Below, one piece after another: positions 9,907 to 20,300 of a stretch of DNA of 64,000 nt. Below the pieces are notes generated by a model. The model was given only the letters and a program-made list of their open reading frames with translations. It was not told the DNA's origin and made no database searches. The stretch lies in NCBI RefSeq assembly GCF_017695965.1, contig NZ_JAAORM010000001.1, positions 158,465 through 222,464 on the forward strand. Direction: 5' to 3'. The DNA is from Prochlorococcus marinus CUG1416 (GTDB lineage Bacteria; Cyanobacteriota; Cyanobacteriia; PCC-6307; Cyanobiaceae). Both the position numbers and the translations under genes were made by a program. Numbering within the stretch: position 1 is the first letter of the stretch; each line of letters opens with the position of its first letter.

Positions 9907-10635
9907 TCATTTAACTAAATGATTTTCAAGTGCATAACGAACTAATTCGGTTCGGCTAGATGTACCTGTCTTGATAAAAAGTCTACTTACATATTTTTCA
10001 ACATTTCTAATAGATGTTTCAAGCTGTCTTGCAATTTCCTTGTTCATCAGCCCCTCTGCTACTAGTTGAAGTACACTCGCTTCTCTTGGAGTAAAACTAG
10101 GAAGATTTATTTTATTTTCTGAATTAGTCGGATTTTGGTCTGTGAGCATAGATTTTATTTCAGTAATTTGCTTCGCCATTTTGCTTACGTCTATATCTGC
10201 GAATCGTGCTGCTTCTTTTAGTAAACGTTCTTGTCTGTTGATTACATTTTTAACTCTCGCAGCTAATTCATCGGGGTCGAAAGGTTTTGAAATATAATCA
10301 TCAACGCCTGCAAGATAACCTTCTGTTCTGTCTAGGGTCATTCCTTTTGCAGTTAGAAAAATAACTGGAGTTCCTCCTAATTTTTCATCTTCTCTAATTT
10401 TTTCTAATAAAGCATAACCGTTAGCTCGGGGCATCATAATATCACTAATGATCAAATCGGGAAAAATTGTTTGAGCTTTTTCCCAACCATCCTCTCCATC
10501 AACTGCAATAAATATTTCAAAGCCTTCATCTTCTAGAAATGTTTTAACAGCTGTTCTTAAACCAGGCTCATCATCAACTAATAAAATTCTTGATTTTCTT
10601 ACTGGTTCATTATTTATTTGATTAATTTCATTCAT
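9907..10635 (-). CDS. LuxR/NarL-family response regulator
   Basis: 242 residues. The receiver domain has the acidic pair D21-D22, phospho-acceptor D65 (SDIMMP) and K117 (SKPFD). A linker with a helical segment (about 135-165) leads to a C-terminal LuxR-type helix-turn-helix (about 178-240: FTPREASVLQLVAEGLMNKEIA, split by its turn). The architecture resembles Ycf29-type regulators of cyanobacteria and plastids; that match is tentative. No sensor kinase lies in the window. It is divergent from the cysteine desulfurase with 59 bases between the starts. Confidence 0.88.
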   Translation of the reverse strand: MNEINQINNEPVRKSRILLVDDEPGLRTAVKTFLEDEGFEIFIAVDGEDGWEKAQTIFPDLIISDIMMPRANGYALLEKIREDEKLGGTPVIFLTAKGMTLDRTEGYLAGVDDYISKPFDPDELAARVKNVINRQERLLKEAARFADIDVSKMAKQITEIKSMLTDQNPTNSENKINLPSFTPREASVLQLVAEGLMNKEIARQLETSIRNVEKYVSRLFIKTGTSSRTELVRYALENHLVK

Positions 10636-10694
10636 TTTTTAAATTCTTGAATTTGATTTTCTAGTAATAATGAGAATTTTATATACTAAATACA

Positions 10695-11840
10695 ATGCTA
10701 TCAACTCCCATACTACTAGACTATCAATCTTCAACTCCTTGCTCTAAAGATGTTGTTGATTCTATGAAACCTTTTTGGAGTGAGATATTTTCTAATCCTT
10801 CAAGTAAATCTAATTTGGCGGGTATCAAAGCAAGCGCTATATTGGAAGCCTCAAGAGAAAAAATAGAACAAAATTTATTTCTTAAAAATAAAAAGGTTAT
10901 TTTTACCAGTGGGGCAACAGAATCTAATAACCTAGCTTTATTAGGTTTTGCAAGAAATTTCCACAAAAAAACAGGCAATTATGGACATATTATTACCTTG
11001 AAAACGGAGCATAAAGCTGTACTTGAACCCCTAAACCAACTAAAAAAAGAGGGATTTATGGTTACAGAAATTACTCCGGAAAGAGATGGCATAATTTCAG
11101 AAGAACAGTTCAAAAAGAATATTAGAAAAGATACATTTATGGTTAGTGTCATGATGGCAAATAACGAAATAGGAGTTATTCAGCCCATAGAAAATATTGC
11201 AAAGATATGTAAATCAAAAGGAATAACTTTTCACTCTGATTTTGCGCAATGTTTAGGTTATGTCGAATTAGACAATCTTCTATCAGATGTAAATATGATA
11301 ACGATGAGTTCTCATAAAATTTATGGTCCCAAAGGGATAGGACTTCTTTTGATTGATCAAGAAATTACTCTTGAGCCTTTAATTGTTGGAGGAGGGCAGG
11401 AATATGGTCTTAGATCTGGTACCTTACCTCTTCCTTTAGTAGTAGGCTTTGCTAAAGCAATAGAGATGGCAGTTTTTAATCAAAAAAATAATGCTGAGAA
11501 ATTACTTTTGTATAGAAATAACCTTTTAGAGGGTTTGTTAGAAAATAATTCAGGTTTATTAATTAATGGCTCCATAAAAAATAGGTTACCTCATAATTTA
11601 AATTTGACTGTATTGGATTTAAACGGAGCAAAGTTTCATAAACTTATAAAATCTAAAATAATTTGTTCTAGTGGATCGACATGCAGTAATGGTGAACCAT
11701 CTCATGTTTTACTCGCCTTAGGTAGATCTTTTAAAGAAGCAGAATCTTCAATAAGGTTAAGTATAGGATTAAGCACTAATTCAAATGATATAAAACAAGC
11801 AATTCATATTCTTACAAATTCGATCAAATCATTACGTTAG
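10695..11840 (+). CDS. Cysteine desulfurase (NifS/IscS family)
   Basis: PLP enzyme releasing sulfur from cysteine for Fe-S clusters and thiolated tRNA. 381 residues. The PLP lysine is K208 in SSHKIYGPKG, and the mobile-loop Cys is in CSSGSTCSNGEPS (C330; C324 also present). The N-terminus LLDYQSSTPC replaces the common YLDNNATTP form with a conservative variant. Both residue sets needed for catalysis are present. It is convergent with rsmH across 14 bases. Confidence 0.92.
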   Translation: MLSTPILLDYQSSTPCSKDVVDSMKPFWSEIFSNPSSKSNLAGIKASAILEASREKIEQNLFLKNKKVIFTSGATESNNLALLGFARNFHKKTGNYGHIITLKTEHKAVLEPLNQLKKEGFMVTEITPERDGIISEEQFKKNIRKDTFMVSVMMANNEIGVIQPIENIAKICKSKGITFHSDFAQCLGYVELDNLLSDVNMITMSSHKIYGPKGIGLLLIDQEITLEPLIVGGGQEYGLRSGTLPLPLVVGFAKAIEMAVFNQKNNAEKLLLYRNNLLEGLLENNSGLLINGSIKNRLPHNLNLTVLDLNGAKFHKLIKSKIICSSGSTCSNGEPSHVLLALGRSFKEAESSIRLSIGLSTNSNDIKQAIHILTNSIKSLR

Positions 11841-11854
11841 CAATTAATGGCGCT

Positions 11855-12757
11855 TTACTTTAATTGAGCAATTCTTAATTTTCCACTTCTAGCTCTTTTA
11901 TTGACTTCGACTTCTTGTTCGGAAGGAGTTATTGGCTTTTTTGTCAGGTTTCTTAGTCTTTGATCATTCTTAAAAGCATTTTTAACTAATCTATCCTCCA
12001 AGGAATGAAAACTAATAATAGAAATAATTCCACCTGGAAGTAGCCAACCAGGGACAACTTGCAAAAATTTTTCTAATACTTCAATTTCTTTATTAACGGC
12101 AATTCTTAGTGCTTGGAATGTTCTAGTTGCTGGGTGTATTTTTTTATATCTTTGTTTTGGTGGGAAGCATCCTGCAATAGAATAAGCCAAATCTTTTGTA
12201 CCAGAATATTTCCCGTTTACCTTTAAATCCATTTTTATTTTTCTAGCAATCTTTCGTGATAATCTCTCATCTCCATATTTATAAATTAGATTAGCTAGAT
12301 CTTTTTCATTTAAAGTCTCAATTAATTTTTCTGCATTAACCTCAAGCAAAGGATTCATGCGCATATCAAGGGGACCATCTTTTTGAAAACTAAATCCTCT
12401 GTTTGGGGTATCAATTTGGTTACTATTTACTCCAAGATCTGCAATCACAAAAGAAACTTTTGCATTTGGTTCAAAATCCGCAAAATTTGCAGCCCTTATA
12501 TCAATCCTATTTTTAAATTCATCAAGTTTTTTTGATGCTGATTTTCTTGCGAATGGATCTTGATCAAGTCCAATTATATTTAAATCCGAATATTTTCTCA
12601 ATAAATGATAAGAGTGCCCGCCTCCGCCTAAAGTTGCGTCTATTCCTTTAAGTTGGGTTGTATTTATTAATGGGTAATGCTCTAATGATGCCATAATCTC
12701 ATCTGTCATAACTGATTTATGATTGAAAAAAGATGAATCAGATAGGTCAGTTTGCAT
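11855..12757 (-). CDS. rsmH: 16S rRNA m4C1402 methyltransferase RsmH (MraW)
   Basis: Methylates C1402 of 16S rRNA. 300 residues. Near the start is FNHKSVMTDEIMASL (HxSVL-type opening); the SAM loop DATLGGGGHSYHLL is near 42. Further signatures are DLGVNSNQIDTPNRGFSF, MRMNP and the C-terminal RIAVNKEIE...ISFHSLEDR pattern. It is not in a dcw cluster here. It is divergent from ndhH with 38 bases between the starts. Confidence 0.96.
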   Translation of the reverse strand: MQTDLSDSSFFNHKSVMTDEIMASLEHYPLINTTQLKGIDATLGGGGHSYHLLRKYSDLNIIGLDQDPFARKSASKKLDEFKNRIDIRAANFADFEPNAKVSFVIADLGVNSNQIDTPNRGFSFQKDGPLDMRMNPLLEVNAEKLIETLNEKDLANLIYKYGDERLSRKIARKIKMDLKVNGKYSGTKDLAYSIAGCFPPKQRYKKIHPATRTFQALRIAVNKEIEVLEKFLQVVPGWLLPGGIISIISFHSLEDRLVKNAFKNDQRLRNLTKKPITPSEQEVEVNKRARSGKLRIAQLK

Positions 12758-12795
12758 AACTTTCGACTAAGATTTATTTAGAAGTTAAATTTCGA

Positions 12796-13983
12796 ATGGC
12801 TCAGCTAGAGACAAGAACCGAACCAATGGTGGTTAATTTTGGCCCTCACCATCCATCAATGCATGGGGTTTTAAGGTTAGTTGTAACTCTTGATGGTGAG
12901 AATGTCATTGATTGTGAGCCGGTAATTGGATATTTGCATAGAGGAATGGAAAAGATAGCTGAAAATAGAACAAATGTTATGTATGTCCCTTATGTAAGCA
13001 GAATGGATTATGCAGCAGGAATGTTTTATGAAGCTATTGTAGTAAATGCTCCTGAAAGATTAGCTAATATTCCAGTTCCTAAAAGAGCTAGTTACATCAG
13101 AGTTCTTATGTTGGAACTTAATCGTATTGCTAATCATCTTTTATGGCTTGGTCCCTTTTTAGCAGACGTAGGAGCTCAAACTCCATTTTTCTATATCTTT
13201 CGAGAAAGAGAAATGATTTATGATCTATGGGAAGCTGCCACTGGACAAAGGCTAATAAATAATAATTTCTTTAGGATAGGTGGTGTCGCATGTGATCTTC
13301 CATACGGATGGTTAGAAAAATGTATGGACTTTTGCGATTGGTTCGGTCCTAAAATAGATGAATACGAAAAATTAATCACAAATAATCCGATTTTTAGAAA
13401 AAGAATTGAAGGTCTTGGAACAATACAAAGAGATCAGGCAATTAATTGGTCTTTATCTGGGCCAATGCTTAGAGCATCTGGTGTTTCCTGGGATTTAAGG
13501 AAAGTGGATAGTTATGAATGTTATGACGATTTTGATTGGCAGATCGCTTCAGAAAAAGAAGGAGATTGTTATGCGAGATATCGAGTAAGAGTTGAAGAGA
13601 TGAGACAATCACTGAGCATTATTCGCCAAGCCTGCAAAATGATTCCAGGAGGTCCAACAGAAAATTTAGAAGCTCAAAGAATGGCGACTGAAGATAAGAA
13701 GAGTGAAATATTTGGTATTGACTATCAATATGTAGCTAAGAAGGTTGCTCCAACTTTTAAAATTCCTAATGGAGAATTGTATACAAGATTAGAGTCCGGA
13801 AAAGGAGAAATAGGTGTATTTATTCAAGGTAATAATGAAGTTACCCCATGGAGATTTAAAATCAGAGCAGCTGATTTAAACAATCTGCAAATATTGCCTC
13901 ATATTCTTAAAGGTGCCAAAATCGCTGATATTATGGCAATCCTTGGTTCAATAGATGTCATTATGGGCTCCGTTGATAGATAA
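12796..13983 (+). CDS. ndhH: NDH-1 subunit NdhH (NuoD type)
   Basis: 49-kDa peripheral-arm subunit that forms the plastoquinone pocket of NDH-1. 395 residues. The opening is [17 protein letters not shown], and the family motif [11 protein letters not shown] is near 42-52. The NiFe-hydrogenase-like cysteines are absent, as expected for complex I. It is encoded apart from the ndhA-I-G-E operon, as usual in cyanobacteria. The thioesterase gene follows 9 bases downstream, so the two may share a transcript. Confidence 0.97.
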   Translation: MAQLETRTEPMVVNFGPHHPSMHGVLRLVVTLDGENVIDCEPVIGYLHRGMEKIAENRTNVMYVPYVSRMDYAAGMFYEAIVVNAPERLANIPVPKRASYIRVLMLELNRIANHLLWLGPFLADVGAQTPFFYIFREREMIYDLWEAATGQRLINNNFFRIGGVACDLPYGWLEKCMDFCDWFGPKIDEYEKLITNNPIFRKRIEGLGTIQRDQAINWSLSGPMLRASGVSWDLRKVDSYECYDDFDWQIASEKEGDCYARYRVRVEEMRQSLSIIRQACKMIPGGPTENLEAQRMATEDKKSEIFGIDYQYVAKKVAPTFKIPNGELYTRLESGKGEIGVFIQGNNEVTPWRFKIRAADLNNLQILPHILKGAKIADIMAILGSIDVIMGSVDR

Positions 13984-13992
13984 GTTCTTTAA

Positions 13993-14445
<453 letters not shown>

Positions 14446-14455
14446 TTATTATTTA

Positions 14456-15658
14456 TTATTTTTGAAATTTATAATTTATTTCTTCTGTACTTGTATTTTT
14501 GTTTTTAATAATCCATTTCTCGGGTTTTTCATGTTTAGGCCAACTTTGAGAAAAGTTTTTTAATAAATTTAATGAATTTTCAATATTTTTATGATTTGTA
14601 AGTTTTTTAAATTCAATAATTATTTTAATTTTATTTCCCCATAATTTGTCGGGCACTTTTGAAATATTGAATTTATTAATTGGGATATTTTCTTTCATAA
14701 TGAAATTATTTAATCGAGATTCAATTACTTCTGGAAAAACGAGTTCTCCGCCTGAATTAAAAGCGTTATCAATTCTTCCGATAAACTTTAAATATAAAGA
14801 ATTATTGATTTGATTGATTTCACCTAAATCACCTGTTTGCAACCAACCATTTTTATTTTTGAAATCTTCAGTTTTTGAAGAGTCTATTATTTCGATTCCA
14901 ATTCTAGCTGATTTTATCTCGATTAATCCTCGTTCGTTAATTCTTATTTTTGTATCAGGTAGTATTTCTCCAACGTTTTCATAACCCATTAAGAATTCTT
15001 TTGGTTTTAAACTCGTAACCATTGCTGCTGTTTCAGTTGAGCCGTAACAAGGTGCTAATTTTATTTGTTCTTGTATACATTTTTCTGCAGTTTCGCGGGT
15101 AATTGAAGCTCCACCTACCCAAATTAAATCAAAAATTTTTAGCCAATTAATACCCTCTTTTTCAGCTAAAAGTCTTATTAATTGGGTAGGTACTAATGAA
15201 GTAATCAAGTGTTTTTTGTTTTTTTTAGATTTAATTGTAAAAAGTAAAAGTTCTCGAGTTTTTTTTATTAAATTTGGAGCAATATTAATACAATCACATC
15301 CCCAAGTTTGGCTTCTAAAAATTGGCATTAAGCCACTTATATGGTTGAGGGGTAAAGTGTTAAAAATTATACAGTTGTGTAATTCAAATCCTTGATCTTT
15401 TAGCCATTGTCCTGAAGTAGCGGCAGATAATTTCAGATTATTTAAATTGTGAATACATTTTCTAGGTTTACCACTGCTACCACTGCTGTTTAAGATAATC
15501 GCTGGTCCATTTTTATGTATCGAATCAAGTACCTCTTCGTTTTTATGAAATTTGTTTTTTATATAAATTATTTTGTTTTCTCTAATTTTCTGAATAATTT
15601 TCTCCATAGATTGAATTTCATTATTTTCAACTTCAATAATATGAATTTTACTTTTCAT
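14456..15658 (-). CDS. menE: O-succinylbenzoate-CoA ligase
   Basis: AMP-forming acyl-CoA ligase that activates o-succinylbenzoate for phylloquinone synthesis. About 400 residues, shorter than many MenE. The adenylate loop is ILNSSGSSGKPRKCIHN, and the acidic motifs YGSTETAAMV and LQTGDLGEI are present. The start chosen is the ATG at 15656-15658, because it overlaps the menC stop as ATGA, suggesting translational coupling. The ATG at 15670 (four codons longer, MGST) is the alternative. Confidence 0.9.
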   Translation of the reverse strand: MKSKIHIIEVENNEIQSMEKIIQKIRENKIIYIKNKFHKNEEVLDSIHKNGPAIILNSSGSSGKPRKCIHNLNNLKLSAATSGQWLKDQGFELHNCIIFNTLPLNHISGLMPIFRSQTWGCDCINIAPNLIKKTRELLLFTIKSKKNKKHLITSLVPTQLIRLLAEKEGINWLKIFDLIWVGGASITRETAEKCIQEQIKLAPCYGSTETAAMVTSLKPKEFLMGYENVGEILPDTKIRINERGLIEIKSARIGIEIIDSSKTEDFKNKNGWLQTGDLGEINQINNSLYLKFIGRIDNAFNSGGELVFPEVIESRLNNFIMKENIPINKFNISKVPDKLWGNKIKIIIEFKKLTNHKNIENSLNLLKNFSQSWPKHEKPEKWIIKNKNTSTEEINYKFQK

Positions 15659-16620
15659 AGTTGATCCCATATCTTTTTTGCTTCATCTGAAAATAGGAAA
15701 GAGTTAGGGAACTTTTTCATTGCTAAACCAGGAACTTTTGGTGTTGGTCCTTGTAACTGTAGCGATGATAAATGATAAAGCCATCTCCTTCCTATTCCAG
15801 TTTCAAATGAAGTACTTATAGATATTAAAGCTTTTTTATTTTCTAAGTCTCTTAAAAGCTTATCTGGATTCTTTTCTTGAGAAGGTCTTCGAATTTGCCA
15901 ACCCTTCCACTCATCAATCAAAGTTGGAAATTTTAAAAGTGATTCGTCTAAAGCTATTGGAATTTTTTTGTTGAGTTCTTTAAGTCCATCAATATCATCA
16001 ACAGAAAGAGGTTGTTCCAACCAATCTATATTTTTGTTATCTTTCAAAATATCAGCCCATCTGTTAGCCATTTTCCTTCCCCAAGAACCATTAGCATCTA
16101 TCCTCAACTTAATATTATTATCTATTTGGCTTAAAATTTCTGCTAAAATTGCTTCTTCCTCATTATTATTTTTTAAAGCTACTTTCCATTTTATGGTTAT
16201 TGATTTGCCAATATTAGATTGACTTTTTTTAATTTTATTTAAATCTGATATTACATTATTAGTATCTAAAAGTATGGCTGTTTTATCAATTTCATCAAAA
16301 AAATAGTTTTCTTTAAAAATTATTTTCCCATTTATTTCTGCTAAAGCTGAATTTATTGCAGACTGAATGCATGGGTGAAAAATATTTATTTGTTCAGATA
16401 AATTTAGTACTTCTAAATTATCAGGAATCATATTTAATTGTTCTTCACATTTTTTTAAGTCTTCTTTTAGTAGAGGTGAAACCTCTCCAAATCCAATTTT
16501 TTTATCTTTATTTTTTAATTTAATTATCCAACCCGATTTTGTAAGGTAAGTGGTTTTAGAATTTTCTACTTTTGTGGAAAACTTAAAGCAATAAGATTTT
16601 TTTTTAAATATTAAGTTCAT
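15655..16620 (-). CDS. menC: O-succinylbenzoate synthase
   Basis: Enolase-superfamily dehydration of SHCHC to o-succinylbenzoate. 321 residues. The catalytic pattern can be followed: KWKVALK with the first lysine region, LRIDANGSWG with the first metal Asp, WLEQPL with the Glu, and IALDESLLKF with the third acidic ligand. Its ATG overlaps the menA stop by four bases (16617-16620, ATGA), and its own stop overlaps the menE start. This gives a tight menA-menC-menE unit. Confidence 0.92.
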   Translation of the reverse strand: MNLIFKKKSYCFKFSTKVENSKTTYLTKSGWIIKLKNKDKKIGFGEVSPLLKEDLKKCEEQLNMIPDNLEVLNLSEQINIFHPCIQSAINSALAEINGKIIFKENYFFDEIDKTAILLDTNNVISDLNKIKKSQSNIGKSITIKWKVALKNNNEEEAILAEILSQIDNNIKLRIDANGSWGRKMANRWADILKDNKNIDWLEQPLSVDDIDGLKELNKKIPIALDESLLKFPTLIDEWKGWQIRRPSQEKNPDKLLRDLENKKALISISTSFETGIGRRWLYHLSSLQLQGPTPKVPGLAMKKFPNSFLFSDEAKKIWDQL

Positions 16621-17534
16621 TTATTAATCAAGTAATTAAAAATTAATCCTGTGATTAAGCCAACTCCATTAAGAGTTTGAAATTTTATTGCGATGAATTT
16701 GCAATTTTTTATTGCTGCAGGTTTGTTATATGAAGAGTGTAATAAATTTATTAGTCTTATTGCTTGAGGAAAACTAATCAAATAAAGGATACAAAAAACT
16801 GGAATAAATCCATTAACTATAGTGAAAAGTTGAAAAATATATATTGTGAAAATTATCCAAGGCACAAATTGAGAACCTTTTTTAGCTCCTAAGCGAACTA
16901 AAGGTGAATTTTTACCATGCTTTTTATCTTCAATAATTTGATGAAAATGAGAACAAAATAATACTAGAGTTGTTGCTAAGGAAGGCCCTGAACCAAGTAA
17001 TAAAGAAACTTTCCAAGGAATATCTTCGAAATAAATATTAGACGGATTTAACGCAATTAAGATTGCAGAGTAAGCAAAAGGTCCAAATGCAAGCCAGCAT
17101 AATGGTTCTCCTAAACCTTGATAGCCAAATCTAAAAGGAGGTCCCTGATATAAATATCCTAAGAAGCAGCAAGCTGCTACCAAAATCAAAATATTTATGC
17201 TTGTTGATGCTGAAATAATTGAAATTATTAATAAACCAAGAACTAAAGATGTATATGCAATAAATGAAATTATTTTTTTATTTTTTATAAGATTTACAAT
17301 AGAATGGAATTTAAATTCATCGATTCCTGTTTCTGCGTCGAATAAATCATTAGTTAGATTTTCCCAAAGTAATATCAATATTGCAGCTAACGTAAATGCG
17401 ATTAAATTATATATTTTTAATTTTTCATATAGATTTAGTAAATAAGCCCCTGTAATAAATACCGGAAGTATTGCAACAGAATAAAGAGGCCATTTTATTG
17501 CTTGTTTCCATAATTTTTTTTTATTTTCATCCAT
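16617..17534 (-). CDS. menA: 1,4-dihydroxy-2-naphthoate phytyltransferase
   Basis: UbiA-family membrane prenyltransferase that adds the phytyl tail to DHNA in phylloquinone (PSI A1 cofactor) synthesis. 305 residues with about eight or nine helices. The first Asp-rich motif is NLTNDLFDAETGID (about 60-73), and the second region HFHQIIEDKKHGKNS follows near 197. First gene of the menA-menC-menE unit. It is divergent from menF with 101 bases between the starts. Confidence 0.94.
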   Translation of the reverse strand: MDENKKKLWKQAIKWPLYSVAILPVFITGAYLLNLYEKLKIYNLIAFTLAAILILLWENLTNDLFDAETGIDEFKFHSIVNLIKNKKIISFIAYTSLVLGLLIISIISASTSINILILVAACCFLGYLYQGPPFRFGYQGLGEPLCWLAFGPFAYSAILIALNPSNIYFEDIPWKVSLLLGSGPSLATTLVLFCSHFHQIIEDKKHGKNSPLVRLGAKKGSQFVPWIIFTIYIFQLFTIVNGFIPVFCILYLISFPQAIRLINLLHSSYNKPAAIKNCKFIAIKFQTLNGVGLITGLIFNYLINK

Positions 17535-17566
17535 TTTTAATTAACACATAAAATTCCATGATTATT

Positions 17567-17595
17567 AAATGTAGTTTATAAATTGAGTTACATTT
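17567..17595. promoter_or_regulatory. Inverted repeat in the menA/menF divergent gap
   Basis: AAATGTA (17567-17573) and TACATTT (17589-17595) are perfect seven-base arms 15 bases apart, centred between the two men starts. In such AT-rich DNA this can arise by chance. A shared operator for the two men transcripts is possible but unproven. Confidence 0.2.
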
Positions 17596-17635
17596 TTTAC
17601 TTTATTGCATGATTTTTAGTTATTTTCAATAAGTA

Positions 17636-19048
17636 ATGAAAAATGATTTAAACTTTACAGATTTTTTAAAAGATGTATTTTCTACTTTCGATAAGAAAGT
17701 GGAAAATTCTGGATTAGTAAGTATTTGTGTTGAGATTCCTTGTATTGATTTATTTCACTTATATGAATTGTTTATAAATAAATATCAGTTTTCTTCATTT
17801 TGGGAAGAATCTGATGGCATTTCATATATTGCTCTCGAGAAATGTAAATATGTTACTTTGGATGGTCCAAAAAGATTTGAGGTAGCAAAAGACTTTAATT
17901 CTGAGAATTTTAAAAGTTTAATTAACTTAACAAATCAATCACATATTTCCTCACTTTCAAAAATAATTTATTTATTTTCTTTTTCTGAAAATTTGAATAA
18001 TAAGTATTTATCTTTAGATGTTCCTAGTTTGGAAGCTATCTTACCAAAAATATTAATTATTAAAAGCGATAATAATTGCTGGTTAAGAATCAATGGTCAT
18101 GTTGAAGGTAAGTCATCATTAAGAACATTAATTGAAGAAATATGGGCAATTAGAAATCAGGTTATTAATTCTGACTCAGAATTAGAAAAATTATCTAGCT
18201 TAAAAAATAGTTTTGATTTTCTTATTATTGATGATTTCTTAAACTCCTTAGAAACTTCTAAAATCAATTTGAAACAGGTAATAAATAGAGGGATTCAATT
18301 AGTAGAGAAAGGTATCCTAGATAAGATAGTTTTAGCTAACAGGGTTAAAATAAAACTTAAAAATAAATTAGATTTATTAGGAATTTTAAAAAGATTAAAA
18401 AATAATCAACCAAATACATGCAGATACGTTTGGAAAAGGAATAGTAAGGATATTTTGTTTGGAGCATCTCCAGAAAAATTATTTTCTTTTACTAAACCTA
18501 ATTTAATTTTGGAGGCTCTTGCTGGAACCATCTCAACTGATTCAAATTTTGATAAACTCCTTAGAAGTTCTAAAGACTTAAAGGAACATAATTATGTAAT
18601 AAAGTATTTAATAAAATGTTTAGAAGTTTCAAAAATAACAAACTATAAAAAAAGTGATATCAAGGTTAATTCCTTTGGAGATATTTCTCATTTGCAAACA
18701 CACATTTTCTCTACAGTTGAAAACATATGTCCTTTTGAATTGCTTAAAAATTTGCATCCATCTCCGGCTGTTTGTGGATACCCAAAAAATGAAGCGTTGG
18801 ATTGGATCAACACTCTTGAGTCTTTTCCTAGAGGAAATTATGCTTCTCCAATGGGTTGGGTTGATGCATCAGGAAATGCTTCATTTCTTGTGGCAATAAG
18901 AGGCGCTAGATATATTGAAGAAAATATTGAATTTACTGCCGGTTCAGGTATTGTTTCAGGCTCTGTTTTAGAGAAAGAAATAGATGAGATTAAATTAAAA
19001 TTTGAATCTATAGTAAAACAAATATTTTCCGCTAAAAATCCTAGATAA
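17636..19048 (+). CDS. menF: Isochorismate synthase
   Basis: Chorismate-binding enzyme that makes isochorismate, the first committed step to phylloquinone. 470 residues. The C-terminal chorismate-binding domain (about 215-465) shows [57 protein letters not shown] and the terminal [13 protein letters not shown]. The N-terminal about 200 residues are less conserved. The context with menA/C/E favours isochorismate synthase over salicylate or anthranilate synthase. It overlaps the 3' end of convergent gshB by 8 bases. Confidence 0.92.
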   Translation: MKNDLNFTDFLKDVFSTFDKKVENSGLVSICVEIPCIDLFHLYELFINKYQFSSFWEESDGISYIALEKCKYVTLDGPKRFEVAKDFNSENFKSLINLTNQSHISSLSKIIYLFSFSENLNNKYLSLDVPSLEAILPKILIIKSDNNCWLRINGHVEGKSSLRTLIEEIWAIRNQVINSDSELEKLSSLKNSFDFLIIDDFLNSLETSKINLKQVINRGIQLVEKGILDKIVLANRVKIKLKNKLDLLGILKRLKNNQPNTCRYVWKRNSKDILFGASPEKLFSFTKPNLILEALAGTISTDSNFDKLLRSSKDLKEHNYVIKYLIKCLEVSKITNYKKSDIKVNSFGDISHLQTHIFSTVENICPFELLKNLHPSPAVCGYPKNEALDWINTLESFPRGNYASPMGWVDASGNASFLVAIRGARYIEENIEFTAGSGIVSGSVLEKEIDEIKLKFESIVKQIFSAKNPR

Positions 19049-19964
19049 TTTCCACTAATTTTGCAATAACTTCCTCTGAAACATTCTTGTTAGATAAATT
19101 TTCTATTTCTCTTAAACCTGTTGGACTGGTTACATTAATCTCGCTAAGCATTCCATTTATTACATCAATACCCACAAAAAACAAACCTTCATCTTTGAAG
19201 TGATGAGATAACTCTGAGCATATACTTTTTTCTTTTTCTGTTAATTTTGTTGGTTCAGCCTTCCCTCCCATCGCTAAATTACTCCTAAAATCACCTCCTT
19301 GAGGAATCCTATTTATAGCTCCAATTGCTTCACCATTTACGATAATTATTCTTTTATCACCCTCTATGACTTCAGGAATAAATTTTTGCATCATTACGGG
19401 TAATTCTTCTTGAGAAGTTATTAATTCAAGGATTGATTTAATCCCTGGGGAATTTTTATTTATCCTGATAACACCTTGACCACCTTTCCCTCCAAGAGGT
19501 TTTATGACTACTTCATTATTTATATTTGCAAAATTAATAAGATCTTTTACCTTACTCGCAACTATTGTTGGTGCCATTAAGTGGCTGTATCTCAATGCAC
19601 CTAACTTTTCATTCCATGCCCTTAATGATGAAGGTTTATTAATTACTTTTACTCCTTTTCTTTCGGCAACTTCTAAGAGATGTGTCGCATATAAATATGC
19701 TTCATTTACAGGAGGATCTTTTCTCATCCAAATGCAATTAAATTCGGCGAGAGGTATGCAATCATTAGCTTTAAAAGAAATCCATGGATTTACTTCAATT
19801 TTTACAGAAGATGCCCATACTTCATCACCTCTAGCTTCAAGATCTTGAGGAGTACAACTCCAGATTTCAATATTTTTTTTTGATGATGCTTGCATTAAAG
19901 CCGCAGATGAATCTTTTAAGGGATTTATATTTTTTATTGGATCTATTACGAATAGAAATTTCAT
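19041..19964 (-). CDS. gshB: Glutathione synthetase
   Basis: ATP-grasp ligase joining gamma-glutamylcysteine and glycine. 307 residues, prokaryotic type. The opening is [23 protein letters not shown]-grasp pieces are [17 protein letters not shown], then RRIPQGG-like [17 protein letters not shown], and a C-terminal [20 protein letters not shown]. The glutaredoxin gene lies 5 bases upstream on the same strand, so the two form a glutathione operon. Confidence 0.96.
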   Translation of the reverse strand: MKFLFVIDPIKNINPLKDSSAALMQASSKKNIEIWSCTPQDLEARGDEVWASSVKIEVNPWISFKANDCIPLAEFNCIWMRKDPPVNEAYLYATHLLEVAERKGVKVINKPSSLRAWNEKLGALRYSHLMAPTIVASKVKDLINFANINNEVVIKPLGGKGGQGVIRINKNSPGIKSILELITSQEELPVMMQKFIPEVIEGDKRIIIVNGEAIGAINRIPQGGDFRSNLAMGGKAEPTKLTEKEKSICSELSHHFKDEGLFFVGIDVINGMLSEINVTSPTGLREIENLSNKNVSEEVIAKLVEII

Positions 19965-19969
19965 AAGAT

Positions 19970-20224
19970 CTAGTTTAATAATGAGTCTAGTTTATTTTCA
20001 TTTTCTAGTATGTAGAGATCATCGCAGCCTCCGATACCCTCATTATCTATAAATATTTGAGGTAATGTTCTTCTACCATCAGCTCTTTCAGTCATCAATG
20101 CTCTGGCATTTTCATCGCCATCTATTTTATATTCTGTAAAATTTATATTTTTTTTCTTGAGTAGAGATTTTGCTCGAATACAGAATGGGCAATATTGCCA
20201 AGTATAAATTTCAACTTTGGACAT
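19970..20224 (-). CDS. Glutaredoxin (dithiol, CPFC)
   Basis: 84-residue glutaredoxin. The active site is [14 protein letters not shown] (CxxC at residues 12-15), and the glutathione-binding [18 protein letters not shown] follows near 58-75. It is the GrxC-like dithiol class and reduces protein disulfides and glutathione mixed disulfides. It is first in a two-gene unit with gshB. It is divergent from prfB with 76 bases between the starts. Confidence 0.95.
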   Translation of the reverse strand: MSKVEIYTWQYCPFCIRAKSLLKKKNINFTEYKIDGDENARALMTERADGRRTLPQIFIDNEGIGGCDDLYILENENKLDSLLN

Positions 20225-20300
20225 TTTTATAAAATAATACTTAGTTTATACTATTAAACAAAACTGCTTGTTAGATTATAAATAATGATTTAATTCTATT